Shown here: piece by piece, positions 36,209 through 44,221 of the stretch
Numbering within the stretch: the stretch's first letter is position 1
Layout of the letters: every line of letters starts with the position of its first letter
DNA from: JALYRV01 sp036675475
Lineage (GTDB): Bacteria; Acidobacteriota; Vicinamibacteria; Vicinamibacterales; SCN-69-37
Reading direction: 5' to 3'
Length of the DNA stretch: 64,000 nt
NCBI GenBank assembly: GCA_036675475.1
Contig: JAKFEY010000059.1
Location: 124,001 to 188,000, forward strand
Translations under genes and position numbers: made by a program
Notes under the pieces: generated by a model
Database searches by the model: none
Seen by the model: only the letters and a program-made list of their open reading frames with translations
What the model was told of the DNA's origin: nothing

Positions 36209-36628
36209 ATGTCACAACGAGCCATCCGCACCGTCATTTCCGTGGCTGTCGTCCTTGTCGCGCTCGGCGGTCTGATGTCGCTGAGCCTCGGGGAGACCGC
36301 GGCGTACTACAAACACGTCGACGAGGTCATGGCCGCGCCCGACCAGTGGTACGAGAAGAACCTGCAGCTGCACGGCCACGTGGTGGACCAGAGCATCATG
36401 CGCCGGCCCAACACCCTGGAATATCGCTTCCAGGTGGAGGCCAACGGCAAGGTCGTCACCGCCAGCTACACCGGCATCGTGCCCGACACGTTCAAGAGCG
36501 GCTCGGAAGTGGTGCTCAAGGGCCGTCTGGCGCCGCACGGGTTCGAGGTGGAGCCGAACGGCGTGATGGCGAAGTGCCCGTCGAAGTACGAGCCGAAGGC
36601 CGCATCCACCGTCGGCGGCGGACGTTAG
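36209..36628 (+). CDS. ccmE: Cytochrome c maturation protein CcmE, Cys-type
   Basis: This periplasmic heme chaperone hands heme from CcmC to CcmF. The 139-residue protein has an N-terminal TM anchor (TVISVAVVLVALGGLMSLSL) and a small OB-fold domain (LQLHGHVVDQSIMRRP, YRFQVEANGKVVTASYTGIV). The heme-binding His of HxxxY is replaced by Cys: AKCPSKYEP fits the CxxxY motif known from archaeal and some bacterial CcmE variants. TAAAAT ends 13 bases before the ATG. First ccm gene of the operon. Confidence 0.93.
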   Translation: MSQRAIRTVISVAVVLVALGGLMSLSLGETAAYYKHVDEVMAAPDQWYEKNLQLHGHVVDQSIMRRPNTLEYRFQVEANGKVVTASYTGIVPDTFKSGSEVVLKGRLAPHGFEVEPNGVMAKCPSKYEPKAASTVGGGR

Positions 36629-36634
36629 GCCGCC

Positions 36635-39130
36635 GTGCCTGCCTTTGGTGCGTTCGTTCTGCTGAGCGCGCTGGTCGTGTCGGCCTGCGCGTTTGCCTTT
36701 TCCATCGCCGGCGCCCGCCGCCGCATCCGTCCGCTGATTGACGCCGGCATTGCCGCGCAGCACCTCGTCACCGCGCTGATGGCCGTGGCGTCGGCCGTGA
36801 TGATTCACGCCTTCGTCACCAGCAACTTCGCGATCAAATACGTCGACCGCTATTCCGACTCCGTCCAGCCGCTGTTCTACAAGCTGACGTCGTACTGGGG
36901 CGGACTCGACGGCTCGATCATGTTCTGGGTGACGCTGCTCGCGTCATTCGGCAGCGTCGCGATTCACGTCAACCGCGTGCGCTATCGCGAGCTGATCCCC
37001 TACGTGGTCGCGACGATCGCGGCCGTGCAGATCTTCTTCCTGATCGTCATGGCGGTGCACAACAACCCGTTCGCGACGTATCTGGGCGCGCCGCCGCCGG
37101 AAGGGCGCGGGCTCAACCCGCTGCTCCAGAACTTCTACATGGCGATTCACCCGCCGCTGCTGTACCTCGGCTTCGTCGGGATGACCATTCCGTTCGCGTT
37201 CGGCATCGCCGCGCTCGCGTCGGGCCATCTCGACGATGCGTGGCTGCGCGCCGTGCGCCGGTGGACGATGACCGCCTGGCTGTTCCTGACGGTCGGTCTC
37301 GCGCTCGGCGGCCTCTGGGCGTACGAAGAACTCGGGTGGGGCGGCTTCTGGGGCTGGGATCCGGTTGAGAACGCCGGGCTGCTGCCGTGGTTCACGGCCA
37401 CCGCGTTTCTGCACTCCGTCATGGTGCAGGAGAAGCGCGGCATGCTGAAGATCTGGAACGTGTCGCTCGTCATCCTCACATTCCTGCTCACCATCTTCGG
37501 CACGTTCATGACGCGCACCGGCATCGTGCAGTCGGTGCACGCCTTCGGCGAAGACCGCGAGCTGGCGTGGATGTTCACGGCGTTCATGATCCTGATCGGC
37601 ATCGTGTCGTTCGGCCTGGTCATCTATCGCATGCCGCTGCTGCGATCGCGCAACGAGCTCGACTCGTGGGCGTCGCGCGAGGCGGCGTTCATGGCCAACA
37701 ACTGGATCCTGCTGTTCTCGGCCTTCTTCGTGCTGTTCGCGACGATGTTCCCGACGTTGAGCGAGGCGGTGACGGGCGAGCGCGTGACGGTGGGGCCGCC
37801 CTTCTTCGACCAGTGGATGCTGCCGATCGGCCTCATGCTGCTGACGCTCACCGGCATCGGGCCGTTGATGGGATGGCGCAAGTCATCGCTCGCCAACATG
37901 CGCGAGCAGTTCCTGTGGCCGGTGCTGGCGGCGGCGGTCACGCTGGGCGTGCTGATGCCGCTCGGCGTCCACTTCTGGGCCAGCGGCCTGTGCTTCGCGC
38001 TGTGCGCCTTCACGTTCGGCGCCATCGCGCAGGAGTTCGTGCGCGGCGCGCGCGTGCGCCAGCGCGCGACCGGCACCGATTTGTTCACCGCGCTCGTCGG
38101 CCTGTTCGCGCGCTCGCGGCGCCGCTATGCCGGCTACATCGTCCACGTCGGCATCGTGATCCTGTTCCTCGGTTTCGCCGGCGGCGGCTTCAAGCAGACG
38201 GCGCAGAAGGAATTCCGGCCCGGCGACACATTGACGGTGGGCAACTTCACGCTGGAATACGACGCGCTGCGCGTGGCCGACGATGCGCAGAAGCAGATGA
38301 TTACGGCGGAAGTGCGCGCGTGGAAAGACGGCGAGTCGCTGGGGACGCTGGAGCCGGCGCGCTGGTTCTTCCGCGGCCGTGAAGACGAGCCCACCACCGA
38401 GGTGGCCATCCGCCGGGGCTTCGCCGAAGACCTCTACATCGTGCTCGCCGGCTATCAGGCCTCGGAGCAGAGCGCGATTCTCGACATCACGGTCAACCCG
38501 CTCATCAACTGGATCTGGGCGGGCATTGGAATTATGTTCATCGGCACCCTCATCGCCCTGATGCCCGAGCGCGCGCTCGCGTTCGCCGTCGCCAAGGTTC
38601 CCGAAGGCGCGGTGACGACCATGCTCGTCATCGGCCTGTTGTTTGCGCCGGCCACGATCCCGCGGCTTGGTGTCAGCCATGTGCATGCGCAGCACATCGA
38701 GCTGCCGCGCGACAAGGCGCCGGTGCTCGACACGCCGCTGGCGCGCGAGCTCGGGCAGGAAATCATCTGCATGTGCGGCACGTGCGGCCGCAAGCGCGTG
38801 GGCGAATGTTTCTGCGGCAAGGCCGCGGAGATGCGCGAGGAGATCTCGAAGCTCGTGGCGGAAGGCAAGAGCCGCGAGGAGGTCTACGCGTATTTCATGA
38901 CGAAGTACGGCTCGCAGGAGCCGCTCGCCAAGCCGCTCGATCGCGGCTTCAATCGCCTGGCGTGGCTGTTTCCCTATCTGGTCGGCGCGGGCGCCGCGCT
39001 CGTCGTCGGCGGCACCGCGTGGCGCTGGAGCCGGCGGCGGGAATCCATTGACGATTCGGGGATTGGGGATCGGGAGATTGATCCGGCGCTGAAGAGCCGT
39101 CTCGACGATGAACTCGACGAGCTTGAGTAG
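36635..39130 (+). CDS. ccmF: CcmF-CcmH fusion, cytochrome c heme lyase complex
   Basis: An 831-residue fusion. The first ~660 residues are CcmF: many TM helices, the tryptophan-rich heme-handling loop GWGGFWGWDPVENAGLLPWF, and helix AFLHSVMVQEKRGMLKIWNV. After a final CcmF helix and an AHIELPRDKAP-type linker, the C-terminal ~140 residues are CcmH-like: EIICMCGTCGRKRVGECFCG in place of the usual LRCxxCQ, REEISKLVAEGKSREEVYAYF, YGSQEPL and a TM anchor. CcmH normally reduces apocytochrome Cys residues. GTG start. The fused order ensures 1:1 assembly. Two accessory genes follow. Confidence 0.93.
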   Translation: MPAFGAFVLLSALVVSACAFAFSIAGARRRIRPLIDAGIAAQHLVTALMAVASAVMIHAFVTSNFAIKYVDRYSDSVQPLFYKLTSYWGGLDGSIMFWVTLLASFGSVAIHVNRVRYRELIPYVVATIAAVQIFFLIVMAVHNNPFATYLGAPPPEGRGLNPLLQNFYMAIHPPLLYLGFVGMTIPFAFGIAALASGHLDDAWLRAVRRWTMTAWLFLTVGLALGGLWAYEELGWGGFWGWDPVENAGLLPWFTATAFLHSVMVQEKRGMLKIWNVSLVILTFLLTIFGTFMTRTGIVQSVHAFGEDRELAWMFTAFMILIGIVSFGLVIYRMPLLRSRNELDSWASREAAFMANNWILLFSAFFVLFATMFPTLSEAVTGERVTVGPPFFDQWMLPIGLMLLTLTGIGPLMGWRKSSLANMREQFLWPVLAAAVTLGVLMPLGVHFWASGLCFALCAFTFGAIAQEFVRGARVRQRATGTDLFTALVGLFARSRRRYAGYIVHVGIVILFLGFAGGGFKQTAQKEFRPGDTLTVGNFTLEYDALRVADDAQKQMITAEVRAWKDGESLGTLEPARWFFRGREDEPTTEVAIRRGFAEDLYIVLAGYQASEQSAILDITVNPLINWIWAGIGIMFIGTLIALMPERALAFAVAKVPEGAVTTMLVIGLLFAPATIPRLGVSHVHAQHIELPRDKAPVLDTPLARELGQEIICMCGTCGRKRVGECFCGKAAEMREEISKLVAEGKSREEVYAYFMTKYGSQEPLAKPLDRGFNRLAWLFPYLVGAGAALVVGGTAWRWSRRRESIDDSGIGDREIDPALKSRLDDELDELE

Positions 39131-39713
39131 CGTGTCCTCCGAAACCCTGGCGCAGCCGGGCCGCGCCTCCATGCGGCCCTGGCAGTTCTATCTCACCGTG
39201 TCGTTTCTCGCGGCCGCGGCCGCCGTGTGGCTGACGCCCCCGGCATCGCCCGTGGCGCTGCTGTTCATCAGTCTTGCCATTGGCGCGGCAGGCGCGTGCG
39301 CCGCGGCGCTGCACGCGGTGCTGGCCGCGCTGTCGGGGCGCAGCCGGATCGAGCGTGAGGTCATCGAAAGCCAGCGCGCCGCGCTCGAGCGTGAAAAGCT
39401 GCTGGCGCTGCGCGCCATCAAGGATCTGCAGTTCGACGTCGCCATGGGCAAGGTGAGCGCCGCCGACGCGGCGCCCATGGAAGCGCGCCTGCGCGAGCGC
39501 GCGACCGGGATTCTGCGCGCGCTCGACGCGCGCGAAGATGTGCGGGCGAAGGTCGAGGCGGATCTCGCGCGGCGGCAGGCTCCAGGCTCCAGACTCCAGA
39601 CTCCAGGCCGGGAACCTGGGGCCGGGAGCCTGGAGCCTCCTGCGTGCGCGGCATGCGCGACGCTCAACGATCGCGATGCAAGATTCTGCAAGAACTGCGG
39701 GGCAAAGCTATGA
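39108..39713 (+). CDS. Membrane zinc-ribbon protein within the ccm operon
   Basis: A 201-residue protein with two TM helices (FYLTVSFLAAAAAVWLT, PVALLFISLAIGAAGACAAA), a charged coiled coil (about 78-155) and a C-terminal zinc ribbon CAACATLNDRDARFCKNCGAKL with CxxC...CxxC. The ATG lies inside the end of ccmF-ccmH (overlap 23 bases). Residues about 157-177 (APGSRLQTPG, then GAGSLEPP) are encoded by a tandem word repeat inserted in frame between coiled coil and ribbon. Similar zinc-ribbon genes are found in ccm operons of some deltaproteobacteria and acidobacteria; function unknown. Confidence 0.8.
   Translation: MNSTSLSSVSSETLAQPGRASMRPWQFYLTVSFLAAAAAVWLTPPASPVALLFISLAIGAAGACAAALHAVLAALSGRSRIEREVIESQRAALEREKLLALRAIKDLQFDVAMGKVSAADAAPMEARLRERATGILRALDAREDVRAKVEADLARRQAPGSRLQTPGREPGAGSLEPPACAACATLNDRDARFCKNCGAKL
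39577..39638. repeat. In-frame CTCCAG/CTGGAG word hairpin
   Basis: AGGCTCCAGGCTCC (39577-39590) pairs perfectly with GGAGCCTGGAGCCT (39625-39638). The left side continues with tandem AGACTCC words. The same word set appears on the other strand inside the GT-C gene near 22.43-22.46 kb. Its length is compatible with the reading frame, since the downstream zinc ribbon is intact. Confidence 0.75.
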
Positions 39714-40903
39714 CGCCGGCCCGGGCTCTGCCGATGCTGTTGATGCTCATGGTCGCGCCGGTCGCGCACGCGCAGGTGCAGATGCCCGACCCGTCGCAAA
39801 TGTCGGGCGTGCCGCTGCCGAGTCCGGAGCTGGCGCCGGGCACCATCACCGTGCGTGTCGTGCGCGGGTCGGTGTCCAACAACATCCCCAACCAGAAGGT
39901 CGAGCTCGTCGCCGGTGGCTCGTCGCGCGACGCGACCACCGACGCATCGGGCCGTGCTGAATTTTCCGGACTGCAGCCGGGCACCGAGGTGCGCGCCGCC
40001 ACCGTGCTCGACGGCACGCGCATCGAGTCGCAGGTGATCACCATGCCTGCGCAGGGCGGCATCCGCGTGATGCTCGTCGGCGCCGACCCCTCGGCCGCCG
40101 CGCGCGACGCCGAGGATGCGCGGCTCCGCACCGCGCCTGCCGAACCCGGCATCGTCGTCCTCGGCGGCGAGTCGCGCTTCATCGTCGAGCGCGGCGATGA
40201 GTCGCTCAATGTGTTCTACGTGCTCGAGATCGTGAACACCGCGCGCACGCCGGTGGCGACCGCGCGGCCGCTGATTTTCGATCTGCCGTCGGGCGCCACT
40301 GGCGTCACGCTGCTCGAAGGCTCCACGCAGCAGGCCACGGTGAGCGGATCGCGCGTGACGGTGACGGGGCCGTTCGCGCCCGGCAAGACGCCGCTGCAGA
40401 TTGCGTACGAGCTGCCGTATCGCGGCGCGCGCGTGACCATCGAGCAGCAGCTGCCCGCGGCATTGCCGCAGCTGGCCGCGGCCGGCGAAACCACGGGCGG
40501 GGTGACCATGACGTCGCCGCTGTTTACGGCCTCGCGCGACATGGATGCCGACGGCCGCATGTTCAAGGTCGGCAACGGTCCGGCCATCGCCGCCGGCGGC
40601 ACGCTGGCCATCACCTTCGACAACCTGCCGCACCACTCGCGCTGGCCGCGCTTCACCGCGCTCGGCATCGCGACCGCGATCATGGCGATCGGGTTGTTTG
40701 CCGGCTTCGCGCGGCGCGACACGCCAGTCGACGCCAGCCGTGAGGCGCTCGTGCAGGCGCGCGACGCGCGCTTCGAAGATCTGGACCGGCTCGACGCGCA
40801 GCGGGCAGACGGCCGGTTGAGTGACGCGGCATATGCGGCCGAGCGCAGCCGTGTGGTCGCCGCGCTCGAGGACATTTACGCCGCACTCGATGCCCACTCG
40901 TGA
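39710..40903 (+). CDS. Exported protein with carboxypeptidase-regulatory-like domain, ccm operon
   Basis: A 397-residue protein with a signal peptide (ALPMLLMLMVAPVAHA|QVQ). The first domain (about 45-115: TITVRVVRGSVSNNIPNQKV, TTDASGRAEFSGLQPGTEV) is a CarboxypepD_reg/transthyretin-like Ig fold. A second beta domain (about 150-315) is followed by a TM helix (ALGIATAIMAIGLFAGFA) and a cytosolic coiled helix with an SHOCT-like LDAQRADGRLSDAAYAAERS. It overlaps the zinc-ribbon gene (ATGA) and ccmA (14 bases). Its role in cytochrome c assembly is unproven but implied by the tight operon. Confidence 0.8.
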   Translation: MTPARALPMLLMLMVAPVAHAQVQMPDPSQMSGVPLPSPELAPGTITVRVVRGSVSNNIPNQKVELVAGGSSRDATTDASGRAEFSGLQPGTEVRAATVLDGTRIESQVITMPAQGGIRVMLVGADPSAAARDAEDARLRTAPAEPGIVVLGGESRFIVERGDESLNVFYVLEIVNTARTPVATARPLIFDLPSGATGVTLLEGSTQQATVSGSRVTVTGPFAPGKTPLQIAYELPYRGARVTIEQQLPAALPQLAAAGETTGGVTMTSPLFTASRDMDADGRMFKVGNGPAIAAGGTLAITFDNLPHHSRWPRFTALGIATAIMAIGLFAGFARRDTPVDASREALVQARDARFEDLDRLDAQRADGRLSDAAYAAERSRVVAALEDIYAALDAHS

Positions 40904-41606
40904 CGCGCGTGTCGAGGCCAGAAGCGTGTCGCGGCGGTTCGGCCGCACGCGCGCGCTGCACGACGTCAGCCTGACCTGCGGGCCGGGTGAGGCGCTCGCC
41001 CTGGTCGGCCCGAACGGCGCCGGCAAATCCACGCTGCTGACACTGCTGTCCACGCTGGGCCGTCCCACGTCCGGAGCGATTCTGTTCGACGGCCGCTCGG
41101 CGGCAGCCTGGGGGCCCGCGCTGCGCGCGCGCTTCGGCGTCCTGGGCCATGACGTGTCGCTCTATCCGGAACTCTCGGCGCGCGAGAATCTGACCTTCTT
41201 CGGCCGGCTGTTCGGCGCGCCTGACCTCGGGTCGCGCGTGCAGCACGCGCTCGCGTCGGCCGGCCTCGAAAAGCGTGCTGACGCACCCGTTGCCACGTTT
41301 TCGCGCGGCATGCGGCAGCGGCTCGCGATCGAGCGCGCGCTGTTGCACGGGCCGGACATCCTGCTCTTCGACGAGCCGTTCACCGGCCTCGACGAGTCGG
41401 CGTCGGAATCGCTGATCGCGCGGCTCGCCGGCGCCCGCGACGCCGGCGCCTGCATTCTGTTTTCGTCACATGACTTCGAGCATGCCGAGCGCATCGCCAC
41501 GCGTGTCGCCCGCCTGGATGCCGGCCGCCTCTCGTGGCTCTCCGGCAGCGGCCCGCTTCGCGATCGCTATCGCCAGGCGGAACACAGGGACAGTCCCCAG
41601 CTATGA
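40890..41606 (+). CDS. ccmA: CcmA, ABC transporter ATPase for heme handling
   Basis: This is the ATPase of the CcmABCD complex that releases holo-CcmE. The 238-residue protein has Walker A GPNGAGKSTLLTLLSTLGRP, the CcmA-like GHDVSLYPELSARENLTFF, signature FSRGMRQRLAIERALL and Walker B ILLFDEPFTGLD. ATG 40890 overlaps the preceding gene. The last codons (EHRDSPQL) are formed by a palindromic GGGACAGTCCC word (41587-41597), so the natural C-terminus has been replaced or extended by a REP-like sequence. The stop overlaps ccmB (ATGA). Confidence 0.93.
   Translation: MPTRDARVEARSVSRRFGRTRALHDVSLTCGPGEALALVGPNGAGKSTLLTLLSTLGRPTSGAILFDGRSAAAWGPALRARFGVLGHDVSLYPELSARENLTFFGRLFGAPDLGSRVQHALASAGLEKRADAPVATFSRGMRQRLAIERALLHGPDILLFDEPFTGLDESASESLIARLAGARDAGACILFSSHDFEHAERIATRVARLDAGRLSWLSGSGPLRDRYRQAEHRDSPQL
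41587..41597. repeat. GGGACAGTCCC palindromic word at the ccmA 3' end
   Basis: The preceding GGAACACA (41579-41586) resembles the right arm (GGAACACCGGACA) of the dispersed palindromic element. It may be a solo half of that family or of the GGGGACAG word family. Confidence 0.5.
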
Positions 41607-42286
41607 AGATCCTGGCTGCGGCCTGGCTGATCGCGCGCAAGGACTTCACCATCGAGGCGCGCAGCCGCGAAATCATCGCGACGGCGGCCTTCTTTGCCGT
41701 CGCGTGCGTGCTGGTGTTTGCGTTCAGCCTCGTGCGCGAGGGTCGCGCGCCCGAGGGCGTGGCCGCCGGCGTGCTCTGGATTGGCATCGCATTCTCCGGC
41801 ACGCTGAGCCTCGCGCGGCTCTTCGAGCGCGAGCGCGCGCACGACACGCTCCGCACGCTGCTGCTCGCGCCCGTCGAGCGGCCCGCGGTGTATCTCGGCA
41901 AGCTGCTGGCCGTGGTGATGCTGATGGCCGCGGTCGGCGCGGTGCTGCTGCCGTTCACGGGCTTTCTGTTCGACCAGGGCGTCATCGGCGCCGCGCCCGG
42001 CCTGGCGCTCGTCATGGTGCTCGGCATCCTCGGCTACGCGGCCGTCGGCACGCTGTTCGCCGCCATGCTCGGGCGGTCGCGCAGCCGCGATGTGCTGCTG
42101 CCGGTGCTGCTGTATCCGATGACCGTGCCCGTGCTGATCGCGGGCGTGCGGGCGACCGCGGCGCTGCTGGACGCCGCCGGGCCCGACTGGGCCACCGCCC
42201 GCCTGTGGATTGGCGTGCTCGCGGCGTTCGACGCCGTCTTCGTCACGCTCGCGTTATGGACCTTTGAAGCAGTAATGGAAGAATAG
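41603..42286 (+). CDS. ccmB: Heme exporter protein CcmB
   Basis: This is the membrane subunit of CcmABCD, 227 residues, six TM helices. Typical features are AAAWLIARKDFTIEARSREI at the start, LWIGIAFSGTLSLARLFERE, LLLAPVERPAVYLGK and the P-rich VLLPVLLYPMTVPVLIAGV. It overlaps ccmA by four bases, and ccmC starts one base after its stop. The order ccmA-B-C-D is classic. Confidence 0.94.
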   Translation: MKILAAAWLIARKDFTIEARSREIIATAAFFAVACVLVFAFSLVREGRAPEGVAAGVLWIGIAFSGTLSLARLFERERAHDTLRTLLLAPVERPAVYLGKLLAVVMLMAAVGAVLLPFTGFLFDQGVIGAAPGLALVMVLGILGYAAVGTLFAAMLGRSRSRDVLLPVLLYPMTVPVLIAGVRATAALLDAAGPDWATARLWIGVLAAFDAVFVTLALWTFEAVMEE

Positions 42287-42287
42287 A

Positions 42288-42938
42288 GTGATGAACCTCG
42301 TCCTGCTCGCCGCCGCCGCGATGTTTGCCGCCGCGCCGTGGCTGATCATGCGCGCGCCCCAGGAAGCGACGATGGGGCTGATTCAGAAGATTTTCTATTT
42401 CCATGTGCCCGCCGCGTTCACGATGTTCGTGTCGGCGTTCGTGAGCGGCATTGCCGGCGCGATGTACCTGTTCCGCCGCAGCGCGCGCGCCGAGCGCGTG
42501 TGCGCCGCCGCCGGCGAGCTGGTGGTGATTTTCGGCGCCATCGTGCTGCTGACCGGTCCCATCTGGGCGCGCAAAGCCTGGGGCGTGTGGTGGCAGTGGG
42601 ACGCGCGGCTCACCATCACCCTCGTGATGTGGCTGATCTTCGTGGCGTTCCTGCTGCTGCGGAAGTACGGCGGCCCGGGATCGGAAACGCTGTCGGCGGC
42701 GGTCGCGCTGTTCGGCATGGCGAACGTGCCGTTCGTGTACTGGTCGGTCAACATCTGGCGCACGGTCCATCCCACCACCAACGTCGTACCCAGCCTCGGG
42801 CCCGGCATGCGCGAGGCGTTCTGGTGGTGCGTGAGCGCGTATCTTCTTTTCTATGTCGCGCTGCTGGCGGCGCGCATGAAGCTCGAGGAGCAGCGCGCGG
42901 CGCTCGACGAGCTGCATTTCGAAGTGGGGGCAGAGTAA
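42288..42938 (+). CDS. ccmC: Heme exporter protein CcmC
   Basis: This protein loads heme onto CcmE at the outer face of the inner membrane, 216 residues. It carries IFYFHVPAAFTMF (first conserved heme-ligand His), the tryptophan-rich RKAWGVWWQWDARLTITLVM and VYWSVNIWRTVHPTTNV with the second conserved His. Six TM helices. It starts one base after ccmB; its stop overlaps the next ATG (TAATG). Confidence 0.95.
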   Translation: MMNLVLLAAAAMFAAAPWLIMRAPQEATMGLIQKIFYFHVPAAFTMFVSAFVSGIAGAMYLFRRSARAERVCAAAGELVVIFGAIVLLTGPIWARKAWGVWWQWDARLTITLVMWLIFVAFLLLRKYGGPGSETLSAAVALFGMANVPFVYWSVNIWRTVHPTTNVVPSLGPGMREAFWWCVSAYLLFYVALLAARMKLEEQRAALDELHFEVGAE

Positions 42939-43222
42939 TGCGGGTGATGCGAATCGCGGCAGCGTGGCTGCTGGCCGTCCTGACGCCGGCGGTGCTGCTG
43001 GCGCAGCAGACGTCTGATTTCGTGCCGGTGGATCCGTCGATGGAAGCGGCCGAGAAGCTGCCGGCGGCGCCGATGGTGATGACGGCGTACGCGCTGGTCT
43101 GGTTGATTCTGATTGGCTACGTCTGGTCGCTGCGCCGCCGCCAGGCGCGCATCGAGCTCGAGATGGCCGCGCTGCGCGCGCGCGTCAACGAGCCCGACGG
43201 CCGGCAGGCCCGGCGCGACTGA
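42938..43222 (+). CDS. ccmD: CcmD-family protein with signal peptide
   Basis: A 94-residue protein. An N-terminal signal (RIAAAWLLAVLTPAVLLA|QQ) is followed by FVPVDPSMEAAEKLPAAPMV, then one TM helix (TAYALVWLILIGYVWSL) and a basic cytosolic tail (RRRQARIELEMAALRARV), as in CcmD, which stabilises CcmABC-CcmE. It is longer than proteobacterial CcmD because of the signal peptide. It overlaps the next small gene (ATGA). Confidence 0.85.
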   Translation: MRVMRIAAAWLLAVLTPAVLLAQQTSDFVPVDPSMEAAEKLPAAPMVMTAYALVWLILIGYVWSLRRRQARIELEMAALRARVNEPDGRQARRD

Positions 43223-43365
43223 TGACCTCCGCGCACTTCATCTTCATTCCGGCCGTCCTGCTCGTCGGGATCATCATCGGCTGGATCCTCGGCACGCGCG
43301 CGGCCGCCGACGCTCAGGCGGCTGCCGAGAGGAAGAGAGCCAGAAAGGTAAATGGTAAATCGTAG
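43222..43365 (+). CDS. 47-residue single-pass membrane protein, last gene of the ccm operon
   Basis: The ATG overlaps the ccmD stop. The protein has one TM helix (FIFIPAVLLVGIIIGWILGT) with the GIIIGWILG pattern and a short basic tail AERKRARKVNGKS. Its last seven codons (KVNGKS and the stop) are formed by the left arm of a large hairpin. No family is recognised, but the coupling and clean TM segment support a real gene, perhaps a CcmI-like or CcmD-like accessory peptide. Confidence 0.65.
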   Translation: MTSAHFIFIPAVLLVGIIIGWILGTRAAADAQAAAERKRARKVNGKS

Positions 43366-43458
43366 ATAGCATCGTCGATCGGGCTATCGCCAGCTGCTTC
43401 GGAGCAGCCTCTGGCCATAGACCATGGCCAATGCTATCGACGATTTACCATTTACCTT
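43345..43458. repeat. Three-way hairpin with GGTAAATG/GGTAAATCG words
   Basis: Outer arms 43345-43372 and 43431-43458 (28 bases) pair with one mismatch. Inside are GCTGC-TTCGGA-GCAGC (43393-43408) and TGGCCAT/ATGGCCA (43412-43430), plus an alternative GATAGC/GCTATC stem (43365-43388). It lies between the convergent ccm operon and phosphoesterase gene and overlaps the stop of the small ccm gene. Confidence 0.85.
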
Positions 43459-43467
43459 GCCCTGTCC

Positions 43468-44217
43468 CTATCGTCCAACCAAAAGCCGTTCCGCGAGACT
43501 GTTGTGAAGCCCCGCCGCCAGGATGCGGCGCTGGGCTTCGGCGATGTCGTACGGCACGCGGCGCAGGTGGACCAGGCCCGTGCCGGTGTCGAGCATCGCG
43601 TAGGCGGCGCGGGGATCGCCGTCGCGCGGCTGGCCGACCGAGCCGGGATTGAGCAGCGTGCGCGCGGCGGGATCGAGGGCGATGGTCTCATCGTCGAGCG
43701 GCGCAATCACGGCGCGCTGGCTGGCTCGGATCTCGCGGAAGGCAATCTGCACGTGCGTGTGCCCGAACAGCACGAGCGCGGCGTCCGACGTCTCGAGCGC
43801 CGCCCCCGCATCGTCAATATTAAAGATGTAGTAGTCCTCGTCGAAGGGCGCGCCGTGGCAGATGGCGACGGGGAAGCCGGCGCCGTCGATAGCCAGCGGG
43901 CCGCGGGGCAGCTCGCGCAGGTAGGCGGTGTGGCCGGCCTCGAGCGTGCCGGCGGTCCATTCGGCGGCCTGACGCGCGACGACGTTGAAATCGGCGGCGC
44001 TGTCGATGCCGGCAACCACCTTGTCGTGATTGCCGCGGATGACGGTGGCGTTGTCGAGTGCGCGGACGCGGTCGATGACAGCGGCGGGATCCGCGCCGTA
44101 CCCGACGAGATCGCCGAGCACCAGCACCCGGTCCCACCCCTCGGCCCCGGCGGCCTCGAGGACGGCGTCGGTCGCGGGCAGGTTCGCGTGCAGGTCGCTG
44201 ATCAGAAGGATGCGCAT
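43468..44217 (-). CDS. Metallophosphoesterase (YfcE/MJ0936-like)
   Basis: A calcineurin-type phosphoesterase of 249 residues with all metal-site motifs in order: ISDLHANLPA, LGDLVGYGADP, RGNHDKVV, a mid His in AICHGAPF and LFGHTHVQIAF, then LLNPGSVGQPRDGDPRAAYA, the usual YfcE closing segment. It probably acts as a phosphodiesterase or nucleotide phosphatase in the cytoplasm. Start 5 bases downstream of aroK, so it is likely the third gene of the aroA-aroK transcript. Confidence 0.9.
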   Translation of the reverse strand: MRILLISDLHANLPATDAVLEAAGAEGWDRVLVLGDLVGYGADPAAVIDRVRALDNATVIRGNHDKVVAGIDSAADFNVVARQAAEWTAGTLEAGHTAYLRELPRGPLAIDGAGFPVAICHGAPFDEDYYIFNIDDAGAALETSDAALVLFGHTHVQIAFREIRASQRAVIAPLDDETIALDPAARTLLNPGSVGQPRDGDPRAAYAMLDTGTGLVHLRRVPYDIAEAQRRILAAGLHNSLAERLLVGR

Positions 44218-44221
44218 GCTT

